64,000 nt of DNA from Pseudomonas izuensis (lineage in GTDB: Bacteria > Pseudomonadota > Gammaproteobacteria > Pseudomonadales > Pseudomonadaceae), in the NCBI RefSeq assembly GCF_009861505.1, contig NZ_WTFT01000037.1, positions 1 through 64,000 of the forward strand, written 5' to 3'. How positions within the stretch are numbered: position 1 is the first letter of the stretch; each line of letters opens with the position of its first letter. A model generated the notes under the pieces. It was not told where the DNA came from, did not search any database, and worked only from the letters and a program-made list of their open reading frames with translations. The position numbers and the translations under genes are program-made. Positions 43,893 through 52,959 of this stretch are shown here, in pieces.

Positions 43893-44663
43893 TTAGTTTG
43901 TGTTACCCAGGTTATTAATCCTTCTATATTCTGAGATAGCATTTGATATCTCACCGTCATACAACAATTCGCCATGGTGAAACACCAATCCACGGGTACA
44001 AATGGATTGCAAGGCGCCAAAGTCATGAGAGGCTAACACGAGGATTTCAGCTTTCTCGATCAGACTCGTAATGCGCACTTTGGCTTTCGCCATGAAATTG
44101 GCATCACCAGCCCCGATGACTTCGTCGAGCAGCAAAATATCACCACCGACAGTCGTTGAAATTGCAAAAGCCAACCTCACTTGCATCCCGGCCGAGTAGG
44201 TTTTAATCGGGTAATCGATAAACTCGCCAAGGTCGGCAAAGGCTACGATTTCGTCGATTTTCTCTCGCATGAACTTTGGAGACAAACCAAGCAGCAAGCC
44301 ACGGTAGAGAATATTCTCGCGCCCTGTCGCATCTGGCTCAAACCCCAGACTCAAGTCGAACAAGGAACGGACCTGCCCCTCTACGACCAATTCTCCGCTG
44401 GAGATCGGGTATAGGCCGGCCACGGTCTTGAGAAACGTGCTTTTCCCCGCACCATTGTGCCCCAGAAGCCCTACCCGCTCACCGCTGACGATTTGAACGT
44501 TAATGTTCTTGAGCGCGTGAATATCGGCTACATGCTGGGTAGCCTGCTTTTTCGAGAAAACGTTCGCCATCAACGACTTTAATGAACGCTCTTTATAGGC
44601 TGCAGACGCATAATGAAGATTGACGTTCTTGACACTGATCTGATTAATTTTATTGGTTCTCAT
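43893..44663 (-). CDS. wzt: Wzt, ATPase of O-antigen ABC exporter (short form)
   Basis: A 256-residue ABC ATPase. Walker A GHNGAGKST at 68-76, signature SAGMQVRLAFAI, Walker B ILLLDEVIGAGD. A Wzt of this length has no C-terminal carbohydrate-binding domain, unlike the roughly 420-residue Wzt of the P. aeruginosa A-band or E. coli O9a systems. With Wzm it moves the finished, lipid-linked polymer across the inner membrane. It overlaps wzm by 4 bases. Confidence 0.9.
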   Translation of the reverse strand: MRTNKINQISVKNVNLHYASAAYKERSLKSLMANVFSKKQATQHVADIHALKNINVQIVSGERVGLLGHNGAGKSTFLKTVAGLYPISSGELVVEGQVRSLFDLSLGFEPDATGRENILYRGLLLGLSPKFMREKIDEIVAFADLGEFIDYPIKTYSAGMQVRLAFAISTTVGGDILLLDEVIGAGDANFMAKAKVRITSLIEKAEILVLASHDFGALQSICTRGLVFHHGELLYDGEISNAISEYRRINNLGNTN

Positions 44664-45442
44664 AGGTAAAAAATCACCTTCCGCTCGGCTTTGTAGCCTA
44701 CATACATCGCGATCAGCCCAAAGAACAAAGCGGTACCCAAACTAAAAGTGTAATTAGCAAGCGTTGGCCATTCACCCTGTAACAGCGGCGCCCTGAACAA
44801 CTGAAGAATATGGTAAATCGGATTGTAGTCGACCAGAGCGTGGAGCCCGCCGTTTTGAAACATTTTCGCTTCAAAGTACACCGGAGATACAAACCATAGA
44901 GATTGCATCACAAGCCCGAGTGCATGGGGCACGTCACGAAAGCGAGTACTGATATAGGAAAGTAGTGTGGAAACAGGCCATGCGATCAATGCGACGACAG
45001 GAAATATTGTCAAAGTCGCCAACCAACTCCATCCGAAATTCTGCGGCATCATGATCGCGACCCAAACAAAGAGTGAAACGCTGGCGAGCATGAGTACAAT
45101 TGAACTACCGAGCACGGTCCGCAAGGTATAAATGGCCAAGGGGTGATTACATTGTTTAATGTAGGCGTCCGCTTGAACGAAAGACAATGAACCGCCGATT
45201 GTATTGGCGGAAATAAACTCCCAAACGATGATGCCAGAGAGAACATAGGGAGCGTAGGTTAGTACATCAGTATTGAACAGACGACTAAACACCAGCGTCA
45301 GAAGCAGCGTCATACCTAGAGGTTGAATAATCGACCAGGTCACCCCCATGAACGATCTGCGCCAGCGGGAGCGCAAATCGGCCAAAGCAAGATGTACCCA
45401 AAAGTATCGGGCAGCCCAAACGCGAGAAAAATACGAAAACAT
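44660..45442 (-). CDS. wzm: Wzm, permease of O-antigen ABC exporter
   Basis: A 260-residue ABC-2 type membrane protein with six segments. The early FWVHLALADLRSRWRRSFMGVTWSIIQPLG is the typical cytosolic gate helix of Wzm/KpsM/TagG, followed by ISTRFRDVPHALGLVMQSLWFVSPVYF. It forms the channel for the O-polymer. It is cotranscribed with wzt and comes 102 bases after the per stop. Confidence 0.92.
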   Translation of the reverse strand: MFSYFSRVWAARYFWVHLALADLRSRWRRSFMGVTWSIIQPLGMTLLLTLVFSRLFNTDVLTYAPYVLSGIIVWEFISANTIGGSLSFVQADAYIKQCNHPLAIYTLRTVLGSSIVLMLASVSLFVWVAIMMPQNFGWSWLATLTIFPVVALIAWPVSTLLSYISTRFRDVPHALGLVMQSLWFVSPVYFEAKMFQNGGLHALVDYNPIYHILQLFRAPLLQGEWPTLANYTFSLGTALFFGLIAMYVGYKAERKVIFYL

Positions 45443-45544
45443 TACTTCCCCTGAATAATTAAATTCGAAAGCCTGGACATTAATTTGCCCTCTTTGAATT
45501 TTATGAAAATTGAGGCTGTCGCCAGCCTCAATTCCAACACAGCA

Positions 45545-46630
45545 TCAGCTGGCAAAGTAAGATCGAATTTCTTCTACTACTTGCTGCACCTGTTCGCGGG
45601 TCAGCGTCGGATAACTCGGAAGGTTCATCCCTCGCGAACTGAGGTCCTGCGCGACCGGAAAGGTTTCATCCGTCTTGCAATGGGGCATGGTATTAGCGGG
45701 AGCAAACAGCGGACGTGTCTCTATGCCTTTGTTCTTCAGGTGATCACGCAGCGCCTGACGCTGACTAGCGTCATCCAGCACCACCGAGCACATCCAATAG
45801 GAGTGACGTGTTCCTGGCTGCTCTGCGTGCATCTGCAATGGAAGACCTTCGAGCGCTTCACGATACCAGTCTGCTACCTGGCGCTTGAGGGCGATGATTT
45901 CGTCTGCACGCTCCAATTGAGCCAGGCCAATGGCTGCGCAGATGTTGGTCATCCGGTAGTTGTATGCCAACTCGTCATGCCAGTATTCGCGAGTCTTGGA
46001 CACGCCCTGGCTCTTGAGGTGACAGGCTCTTTCGTGAATGTCCTTGTTTTTGCAAACCACCATCCCACCCTCACCGGTGGTAATGGTTTTGTTTCCGAAG
46101 AAACTGAAGGTAGCGACATCACCAAAAGTACCGACATGCTGATTCTTGTACAGGGAGCCGAAGGCTTCTGCACAGTCTTCAATCAACAGCAGGTTGTGCT
46201 CTTTACACAGAGCAACGACTTCATCCATGTCACAGCTCAAGCCGTACAAGTGCACGACCATGACCGCTTTGGTTTTCGGTGTAATGCGACTGCGGATGTC
46301 TGCAACACTGACGTTCCAGGTATCTGCCAGAGACTCGGCATATACGACGCTCGCGCCTGTTTGCATGATGGTATTGACGGACGCAACGTAGGTCAGCGTC
46401 GGAACAATCACTTCATCGCCAGGCCCAAGCCCCAACGCAGCCATTGCCAGATGAAGGGCAACGGTGCCATTGCTTACAGTGGTCGCGTGTTCCGCACCAA
46501 TGTATTGAGCAAACTCGCTCTCAAAACGAGAGATAAACTCTCCGCGAGAAGAAATCCAGGTCGAATCAAGACACTGGTTTACGTATTCTTTTTCACGACC
46601 GCCCAAGAAGGGCTGATATACCGGAATCAT
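45545..46630 (-). CDS. per: GDP-perosamine synthase (DegT/DnrJ aminotransferase)
   Basis: A 361-residue PLP enzyme that converts GDP-4-keto-6-deoxy-D-mannose and glutamate to GDP-perosamine. The PLP Lys is 181 (FSFFGNKTITTGEGGM). The N-terminus MIPVYQPFLGGREKEYVNQC, SNGTVALHLAMAALGLGPGD, VHLYGLSCDMDEV and YNYRMTNICAAIGLAQLE follow the Per/RfbE proteins of E. coli O157 and Vibrio cholerae O1 closely (from memory). It lies 11 bases after gmd, which makes its substrate. Other 4-keto-sugar aminotransferases are the main alternative. Confidence 0.88.
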   Translation of the reverse strand: MIPVYQPFLGGREKEYVNQCLDSTWISSRGEFISRFESEFAQYIGAEHATTVSNGTVALHLAMAALGLGPGDEVIVPTLTYVASVNTIMQTGASVVYAESLADTWNVSVADIRSRITPKTKAVMVVHLYGLSCDMDEVVALCKEHNLLLIEDCAEAFGSLYKNQHVGTFGDVATFSFFGNKTITTGEGGMVVCKNKDIHERACHLKSQGVSKTREYWHDELAYNYRMTNICAAIGLAQLERADEIIALKRQVADWYREALEGLPLQMHAEQPGTRHSYWMCSVVLDDASQRQALRDHLKNKGIETRPLFAPANTMPHCKTDETFPVAQDLSSRGMNLPSYPTLTREQVQQVVEEIRSYFAS

Positions 46631-46641
46631 CCCAGCCCCCT

Positions 46642-47736
46642 TTATTCCTGGCCTTTGAAGTATTTAAAGCCGTGTTCAGCGACCAGTTTGTCGCGTTTGG
46701 CTTCACTCAAGTCTTCACGCATCATTTCTTCTACCAGTTCATTGAAGGAGGTAGTTGGTTCCCAGCCCAGTTTGGCTTTGGCTTTGCTTGGGTCACCCAA
46801 CAGCGTCTCAACTTCGGCAGGACGGAAATAACGTGGGTCGACGGCAACGATGCATTTGTTGGTTTCGACGTCGTAACCTTTCTCGTCTACGCCCTTACCT
46901 TCCCAACGAATCTTGATACCGGCTTCATTCGCTGCTACTTCAACAAACTCCCGTACGGAATGTTGTTCGCCGGTCGCGATTACGAAGTCTTCTGGTGTTT
47001 CCTGTTGCAGCATGAGCCATTGCATTTCGACGTAATCACGGGCATGACCCCAGTCACGCAGGGCGTCCATGTTGCCGAGGTACAGGCAATCTTGCAGACC
47101 GACCTTGATACGCGCCAGGGCGCGGGTGATCTTGCGGGTTACGAAGGTTTCACCACGGATCGGGGATTCGTGGTTAAAGAGAATGCCGTTGCAGGCATAC
47201 ATGCCATAAGACTCGCGATAGTTCACGGTGATCCAGTAGGCATACATCTTGGCGACGGCATACGGGGAGCGTGGATAGAAAGGCGTGGTTTCTTTCTGAG
47301 GAATTTCCTGAACCAGACCGTACAGCTCGGAGGTGGATGCCTGATAGAACTTGGTCTTCTTTTCCAGCCCGGCGATGCGGATTGCTTCAAGGATGCGCAG
47401 GGTGCCCATGGCATCAGTGTCAGCAGTATATTCTGGCGACTCGAAAGAAACGGCAACGTGGCTTTGCGCCCCGAGGTTGTAGACTTCGTCCGGTTGTACT
47501 TCCTGCACGATGCGAATCAAGCTGCTCGAATCAGTCAGGTCACCGTAGTGCAGATTCAGATCATAGCCTTTCTTATGCGGGTCATGGTAGAGATGGTCAA
47601 TACGATGAGTATTGAACAGGGAGGCGCGGCGCTTGATGCCGTGTACCGAATAACCTTTCTTGAGCAGGAACTCAGCAAGGTAAGCACCATCTTGACCAGT
47701 AATACCCGTAATCAACGCTACTTTCTTATCGCTCAT
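46642..47736 (-). CDS. gmd: GDP-mannose 4,6-dehydratase
   Basis: A 364-residue extended SDR, the first committed step from GDP-mannose to GDP-6-deoxy sugars. Cofactor motif GITGQDGAYLAEFLL, NLGAQSHVAVSFESPEYTAD, QASTSELYGLVQEIPQ, the catalytic Tyr-x3-Lys in SPYAVAKMYAYW, and NHESPIRGETFVTRKI are all diagnostic. It is followed by per, and rmd (which would reduce the same product to GDP-rhamnose) is missing. Confidence 0.96.
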   Translation of the reverse strand: MSDKKVALITGITGQDGAYLAEFLLKKGYSVHGIKRRASLFNTHRIDHLYHDPHKKGYDLNLHYGDLTDSSSLIRIVQEVQPDEVYNLGAQSHVAVSFESPEYTADTDAMGTLRILEAIRIAGLEKKTKFYQASTSELYGLVQEIPQKETTPFYPRSPYAVAKMYAYWITVNYRESYGMYACNGILFNHESPIRGETFVTRKITRALARIKVGLQDCLYLGNMDALRDWGHARDYVEMQWLMLQQETPEDFVIATGEQHSVREFVEVAANEAGIKIRWEGKGVDEKGYDVETNKCIVAVDPRYFRPAEVETLLGDPSKAKAKLGWEPTTSFNELVEEMMREDLSEAKRDKLVAEHGFKYFKGQE

Positions 47737-47832
47737 TTTTTCACCAATTTGAATTAATCAATAGAACAGTAAGTCTCGATCAGAGGGTTAACTTGTTCGC
47801 TACCCCTCAATCTGGAAGTGAGACCCGTTTTT

Positions 47833-49206
47833 TCATTCCATATATTTACTGTTCAGCAGTCCCTCAATCTCTTTGACTTTCAACGCTACCAACGCTGGAT
47901 CTCTTCTGCTTTCGACATTCAGCCTCAACAAAGGCTCAGTATTTGAGCCTCGGAGATTGAATCGCCAGTCAGGAAAATCCAGACCTATTCCATCCGTTTG
48001 ATCGAGGTGAGGCGCTTGAGGCATGTAGTGCTTCAAGACTTCCTCCAGCGCCGCCGCCACATCGTTCACTCGATAGTTGATCTCACCACTGCATGGATAA
48101 GCGGCGATGCGCTCATCAACAAGCTGCGATAATTTCTTCCCCGAGACAGACATCAACGCAGTCACCAGCAGCCAGGGAATCATGCCGCTATCGCAATAGG
48201 CAAAATCCCGGAAATAATGATGAGCGCTCATCTCACCACCGTAGATCGCATCTTCCAGACGCATGCACTCCTTTATGAAGGCATGCCCGGTCTTGCATTG
48301 TACTGAAACGCCACCCGCCAAACGAACCTGATCGATCGTGTTCCAGGTCAATCTCGGGTCATGGATGATCCTGGAGCCCGGGTTCTTCTTGAGCAGCATT
48401 TCTGCCAGCAGGCCCACCAGGTAATAGCCCTCGATGAAACGGCCGTCCTGGTCGAAAAAGAAGCAACGATCGAAATCACCATCCCAGGCCAAACCCAAAT
48501 CGCAACCGTTATCCAGCAACGCTTGCCGTGTCAGGCTGCGGTTCTCTGGTAGCAGCGGATTGGGCACTCCGTTGGGAAAATTGCCATCAGGCTCGACATT
48601 GATCATCACCCACTCGAATGGCAGCTTTGGAATCAAAGCCTGCAACACAGGGCCGGCCGCGCCATTGCCTGGGTCTGCAAGTATTTTCAGCGGCTTCAAG
48701 TCCGCTACATTGATGTAGGTGAGAAGGTGATCAATGTATCGGGTCTTATCCAGTTCGAATCGAACCTCCCCGAGGGTTGTTGCGATCGGTCCCAGGTCAC
48801 CGCTCTCCACCCGGTCGCGTATGGCAAAGAGCCCTGTATCACCGCTGATAGGTCGCGATTCAGCCTTCACCAGCTTCATCCCGTTGTAGCCCTTGGGATT
48901 GTGGCTCGCCGTGATCATCACCCCACCGTCAGCTTCAAAGGCACTGGTGGCGAAGTAGACTTCTTCGGTTCCACACAAACCGATATCGATTACGTTGGCA
49001 CCCGCATCGAGCAATCCACGAGTCATCGCCTCCGCCAGCATGGGGCTTTCAAGTCGCATATCCCGTCCCAGCACAATGTTCTTGCCCTGCAACTCGGCAA
49101 CCATTGCCCGGCCTATACGGTACGCGACGTCTTCATTGAGATCGGAAGGCACTTGGCCACGAATGTCATAGGCTTTAAAACACTGGGTTCTGATTGGGGT
49201 GTTCAT
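47833..49206 (-). CDS. manB: Phosphomannomutase
   Basis: A 457-residue alpha-D-phosphohexomutase giving mannose 1-phosphate from mannose 6-phosphate. Start MNTPIRTQCFKAYDIRGQVP, with GAGAG 4 bases upstream; the frame continues to 49245. Phosphoserine loop GVMITASHNPKGYNGMK, metal loop DGDFDRCFFFD, sugar loop GGEMSAHHYF, and phosphate site RGSNTEPLLRLN are all present. The sequence is of the RfbK/CpsG type found in polysaccharide loci rather than AlgC. It supplies the guanylyltransferase encoded just upstream. Confidence 0.93.
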   Translation of the reverse strand: MNTPIRTQCFKAYDIRGQVPSDLNEDVAYRIGRAMVAELQGKNIVLGRDMRLESPMLAEAMTRGLLDAGANVIDIGLCGTEEVYFATSAFEADGGVMITASHNPKGYNGMKLVKAESRPISGDTGLFAIRDRVESGDLGPIATTLGEVRFELDKTRYIDHLLTYINVADLKPLKILADPGNGAAGPVLQALIPKLPFEWVMINVEPDGNFPNGVPNPLLPENRSLTRQALLDNGCDLGLAWDGDFDRCFFFDQDGRFIEGYYLVGLLAEMLLKKNPGSRIIHDPRLTWNTIDQVRLAGGVSVQCKTGHAFIKECMRLEDAIYGGEMSAHHYFRDFAYCDSGMIPWLLVTALMSVSGKKLSQLVDERIAAYPCSGEINYRVNDVAAALEEVLKHYMPQAPHLDQTDGIGLDFPDWRFNLRGSNTEPLLRLNVESRRDPALVALKVKEIEGLLNSKYME

Positions 49207-49346
49207 ACCACTCTCTTGCTGAGGTATACGCGATGAGAGGACCAAACCGGACCTCCTCGCACGCGTCAGGATGGAAATGCATCAGGCCTTGGCAAACCGC
49301 AAAAAGCCTGGTCGATGAATACCTCAACGACCCGGCTTGTGTGGCC

Positions 49347-50789
49347 TTACTTGTCGGTGCGACCGTAATTATCTTCGAAGCGCACGATATCGTCTTCGCC
49401 CAGATAGTCGCCACTTTGCACCTCAATGAGCACCAGGTCTATGACCCCAGGATTCATCAGGCGATGCTGATGACCGGCACGGATAAAGGTGGATTCATTG
49501 GTGTGCAGCATCAGCTCCTGCTTGTCGTTGATGACCACGGCCGTGCCACTGACGACGATCCAGTGCTCACTTCGATGATGGTGCATCTGCAGGGACAAGG
49601 ACGCCTTGGGTTTCACCACAATGCGCTTGATCTTGAAACGCTCGCCGTTTTCAAGGGTCGTGTAAGTACCCCATGGGCGGTGCACGGTGCGATGCAGCAG
49701 GTGGGCCGTATGGCTGCTGGCCTTCAGTTGGTTGACAATATGCTTCACATCTTGAGCGTGGTCCTTGTGCGCGATCATCACCGCGTCAGGTGTATCGATG
49801 ATCAACAAGTCTTCAACGCCAACCAGCGCCGTCAGACGACCATCGCTGCTCACGTAATTGTTACGCGATCCATGAGACAGCACCTCTCCTTCAAAGCGGT
49901 TGCCGTTTTCATCAGGTTCGGTCAACTCACTGACAGCATTCCACGAACCGATATCGCTCCAACCGATATCACAAGGAATAGTGGCCACTTTGGAAGAGCG
50001 CTCCATCAATGCATAGTCGATGGAAATATCCGGCACCTCGGCGAACGCATCGGCATTGAGCGCGAGGCAGCGATACTTGGAAGATGAGGTGAGGCGTGAT
50101 TGCTCGATGGTATTGCTGACCGCGGCCACGACGTCCGGAGCATGCTCGCGCAGCTCCTCGAGAACCGTGCCAACCCGGAAGCAGAACATACCGGAGTTCC
50201 AGTAATAGTTGCCTGCGCTGACATAACCTTGAGCGGTGTCGAGGTCGGGTTTTTCGACAAAGCGGGCGACTTTCAGCCCCCCCTTCAATGGTGCATTCTT
50301 TTGCGCTTCGATGTAGCCGAACCCGGTTTCCGGGTACGTTGGCTGGATACCAAATGTGACCAACCATCCTTCGGACGCCAGCCCCATGGCGTTTGCCACG
50401 GCCGCCGCAAATGCTTTTTCGTCCTGGATCAGATGGTCTGCGGCCAACACCAACATTTGGGCATCAGGCCCATGGGTGGCCTCCAACTGAAGTGCAGCGG
50501 CTGCAACGGCGGCGGCTGTATTACGACCGAAAGGCTCCAGAATGAACCCTTGAGCAAGTTTGGCATTATTGACCGCGCCGTACTCGTCTTCGGTCTTGAA
50601 CAAGAGCTCGCGGTTGGTCACCGTGAGAATCTCCACAACACCTTCCAGGCGCGCTGCACGCAGGAAGGTTTTCTGGATGAGATTCTGGCCATCCGGCAGT
50701 TCCATGAACGGCTTTGGATGGGCTTCACGGGAAACAGGCCACAACCGGCTGCCCACTCCACCAGACAAAATTACAGGAATCAGTTCCAT
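49347..50789 (-). CDS. manC: Mannose-1-phosphate guanylyltransferase / mannose-6-phosphate isomerase
   Basis: A 480-residue bifunctional enzyme. The N-terminal guanylyltransferase (1 to about 290) has VILSGGVGSRLWPVSREAHP with KPF, FVEKPDLDTAQ and ADHLI; the C-terminal cupin (about 340-480) has HRPWGTYTTLENGERFKIK, LQMHHHRSEHWIVVSGTAVV and the metal-binding His/Glu set of a type II PMI. It makes GDP-mannose for the perosamine branch. It corresponds to WbpW of the A-band locus. AAGGA lies 8 bases before the ATG. Confidence 0.94.
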   Translation of the reverse strand: MELIPVILSGGVGSRLWPVSREAHPKPFMELPDGQNLIQKTFLRAARLEGVVEILTVTNRELLFKTEDEYGAVNNAKLAQGFILEPFGRNTAAAVAAAALQLEATHGPDAQMLVLAADHLIQDEKAFAAAVANAMGLASEGWLVTFGIQPTYPETGFGYIEAQKNAPLKGGLKVARFVEKPDLDTAQGYVSAGNYYWNSGMFCFRVGTVLEELREHAPDVVAAVSNTIEQSRLTSSSKYRCLALNADAFAEVPDISIDYALMERSSKVATIPCDIGWSDIGSWNAVSELTEPDENGNRFEGEVLSHGSRNNYVSSDGRLTALVGVEDLLIIDTPDAVMIAHKDHAQDVKHIVNQLKASSHTAHLLHRTVHRPWGTYTTLENGERFKIKRIVVKPKASLSLQMHHHRSEHWIVVSGTAVVINDKQELMLHTNESTFIRAGHQHRLMNPGVIDLVLIEVQSGDYLGEDDIVRFEDNYGRTDK

Positions 50790-51166
50790 GCTCTAAATCC
50801 TTAATCCCCTTCTGGCAGGTACGGCCAGCAAGCGGGGTTCAGTTATGTTTCCAGTCATTTCCTGCATCGTAATCAATGCAAAAAATTTTGCTTGAAGTGA
50901 ATGCAAAGGTAACAGCTCAATGTCGATCAAAACCTATCGAGTCTTCCCGAACCCACATCCCTGATGTCCTGCTTTACCCTTGATCAATCCCTCTCCTGCC
51001 CCAGCCTCCCCAGTGGTGCATTGAAGGGAAAGCAAGTCAATTGAGATCGAGATGCAATGCCGAATCAGGTCAGATATGCCTGCCGGCCATTCTACAGGGA
51101 GTATCGATAATTAATAACTCACGCGCCGACGAGAGACAAAAAATCATTTGAAAACAAATAAGAGCT
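50790..51166. other. 377-base gap upstream of manC
   Basis: No gene seen. This region separates rmlA from manC and should hold the promoter of the manC-manB-gmd-per-wzm-wzt operon. AT-rich stretches are visible around 50868-50895 and 51105-51165. I did not find a clear JUMPstart/ops element, and only a weak, unconvincing hairpin follows rmlA. Confidence 0.4.
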
Positions 51167-52069
51167 TCAATTATGAGCCCTTGGGCCAGGCACCTTCAGC
51201 AACATTTTCAAGTAATCCCCGTACGCCGTTTTTTCAAGACGATTTGCTTGAACTGACAGCTCTTCGCTGGAAATCCATCCACTGTTGTAGGCGATTTCCT
51301 CCAGGCAAGCCACCTTCAAGCCCTGGCGCTTTTCGATGGTATGCACGAAGTGGCTAGCCTCAAGCAGCGAATCGGGCGTTCCGGTATCAAGCCAGGCAAA
51401 ACCGCGCCCGAGGATTTCAACCTTAAGCGCCTTCTGCCTGAGATAAGCGAGATTGACATCCGTGATTTCCAGCTCACCTCGCCCGGACGGTTTGATGCTC
51501 TTCGCGATCTCAACCACCTGATTGTCATAGAAATACAGGCCAGTGACCGCGAAATTGGATTTTGGATTATCGGGTTTCTCTTCGATGCTTAAGGCTTGGC
51601 CATTCGCGTCGAACTCTACAACCCCGAAACGCTCCGGATCAGACACGTGATAACCAAAAACAGTCGCCCCGTGCTCCTGCTTGCTAGCGGAGCGCAAGCT
51701 TTCCGAGAAGTAGTGACCATAGAAAATGTTATCGCCCAGAATCAGGCAGCATGGGTCTTTACCGATAAATGCCTCACCAATGATGAAGGCTTGTGCCAAC
51801 CCATCAGGGCTGGGCTGTTCCGCGTAACTCAGCTTGATCCCGTAAAGACTGCCGTCCCCCAGCAGTTTACGAAAATTTGGTAGATCTACGGGCGTAGAGA
51901 TGATCAGAATTTCACGTATGCCCGCGAGCATCAGCACCGACAGCGGATAGAAAATCATCGGCTTATCGTAGATTGGCAGCATCTGTTTGGACGTGCCCAG
52001 GGTCAACGGATGCAAACGCGTGCCCGAACCACCCGCGAGGATGATGCCTTTGCGATTTATCACTGTCAT
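51167..52069 (-). CDS. rmlA: Glucose-1-phosphate thymidylyltransferase
   Basis: A 300-residue enzyme that starts dTDP-L-rhamnose synthesis. Start MTVINRKGIILAGGSGTRLH, overlapping the rmlD stop by 4 bases; earlier residues in the frame are not used. GGSGTRLHPLTLGTSKQMLP, AEQPSPDGLAQAFIIGEAFI, LILGDNIFYG, SIEEKPDNPKSNFAVTGLYF and RGFAWLDTGTPDSLLEAS are the full RmlA pattern. Confidence 0.96.
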   Translation of the reverse strand: MTVINRKGIILAGGSGTRLHPLTLGTSKQMLPIYDKPMIFYPLSVLMLAGIREILIISTPVDLPNFRKLLGDGSLYGIKLSYAEQPSPDGLAQAFIIGEAFIGKDPCCLILGDNIFYGHYFSESLRSASKQEHGATVFGYHVSDPERFGVVEFDANGQALSIEEKPDNPKSNFAVTGLYFYDNQVVEIAKSIKPSGRGELEITDVNLAYLRQKALKVEILGRGFAWLDTGTPDSLLEASHFVHTIEKRQGLKVACLEEIAYNSGWISSEELSVQANRLEKTAYGDYLKMLLKVPGPRAHN

Positions 52070-52959
52070 TTGTTCAGAACTTCCCTGAGCATTCGGGTCA
52101 CACCACTCTGCCAATCAGGCAAGTTAAGAGAAAAGTTGTCACGCAGCTTTTGCGTATCCAGACGTGAGTTCAACGGGCGACACGCAGGTGTCGGATAGGC
52201 GCTGGTTTCGATGGGATTGATTGACGTGACTGCCAATGTTTCACCATTGGATCGGGCGAAATCGATTACATGGCTTGCATAGCCGTACCAGGACACTTCT
52301 CCACTGGCCGCAAGATGATACAAACCCGACAGCTCAGGACGCCACAGAACCTGCTGAATGGCCAACGCCGTAACATCGGCAATCAGGTCGGCCCCGGTTG
52401 GAGCACCGAACTGATCGGCGATAACGTTCAGAGACTCTCGCTCCCTCGCCAGGCGCAGCATGGTGAGCGCAAAGTTATTTCCGCGGGAGCTGTAAACCCA
52501 ACTGGTGCGGAAAATCAGATGCTTGCATCCACTCGAGATAATCGCCCGCTCGCCAGCCAGCTTGCTGACTCCGTAGTGGTTCAACGGTGCGACTGCATCG
52601 GACTCTCGCCATGGCGTGGAGTTCCGACCATTGAAAACATAGTCGGATGAATAGTGAATCAGCCAGGCCCCCAATGAAGCCGCCTCGTCAGCCATCACCT
52701 GACATGCCTCGCCATTCACACGGCTGACTAAATCGGTTTCGGACTCAGCTTTATCGACGGCCGTGTAAGCGGCAGCATTGACGAGAACGTCAGGCCTCAC
52801 TCGCCGGATCGTCGCGCGTAACGCAACCAGATCAGCCAGATCACCGCACAAGCCATCCACTGCGTGCCGATCAAGGGAAATCAGATGACCAAGGGGCGCG
52901 AGAGAGCGCTGCAACTCCCAGCCCACCTGCCCGTTTTTCCCCAACAGGAGGATTTTCAT
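52066..52959 (-). CDS. rmlD: dTDP-4-dehydrorhamnose reductase
   Basis: A 297-residue SDR for the last step to dTDP-L-rhamnose. MKILLLGKNGQVGWELQRSL at the N-terminus, DVLVNAAAYTAVDKAESE, IHYSSDYVFNG and YGVSKLAGE (Tyr-x3-Lys), then FRTSWVYSSRGNNFALTMLR. It overlaps rmlB and rmlA by 4 bases each, so the three are one translational unit. Confidence 0.96.
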   Translation of the reverse strand: MKILLLGKNGQVGWELQRSLAPLGHLISLDRHAVDGLCGDLADLVALRATIRRVRPDVLVNAAAYTAVDKAESETDLVSRVNGEACQVMADEAASLGAWLIHYSSDYVFNGRNSTPWRESDAVAPLNHYGVSKLAGERAIISSGCKHLIFRTSWVYSSRGNNFALTMLRLARERESLNVIADQFGAPTGADLIADVTALAIQQVLWRPELSGLYHLAASGEVSWYGYASHVIDFARSNGETLAVTSINPIETSAYPTPACRPLNSRLDTQKLRDNFSLNLPDWQSGVTRMLREVLNK

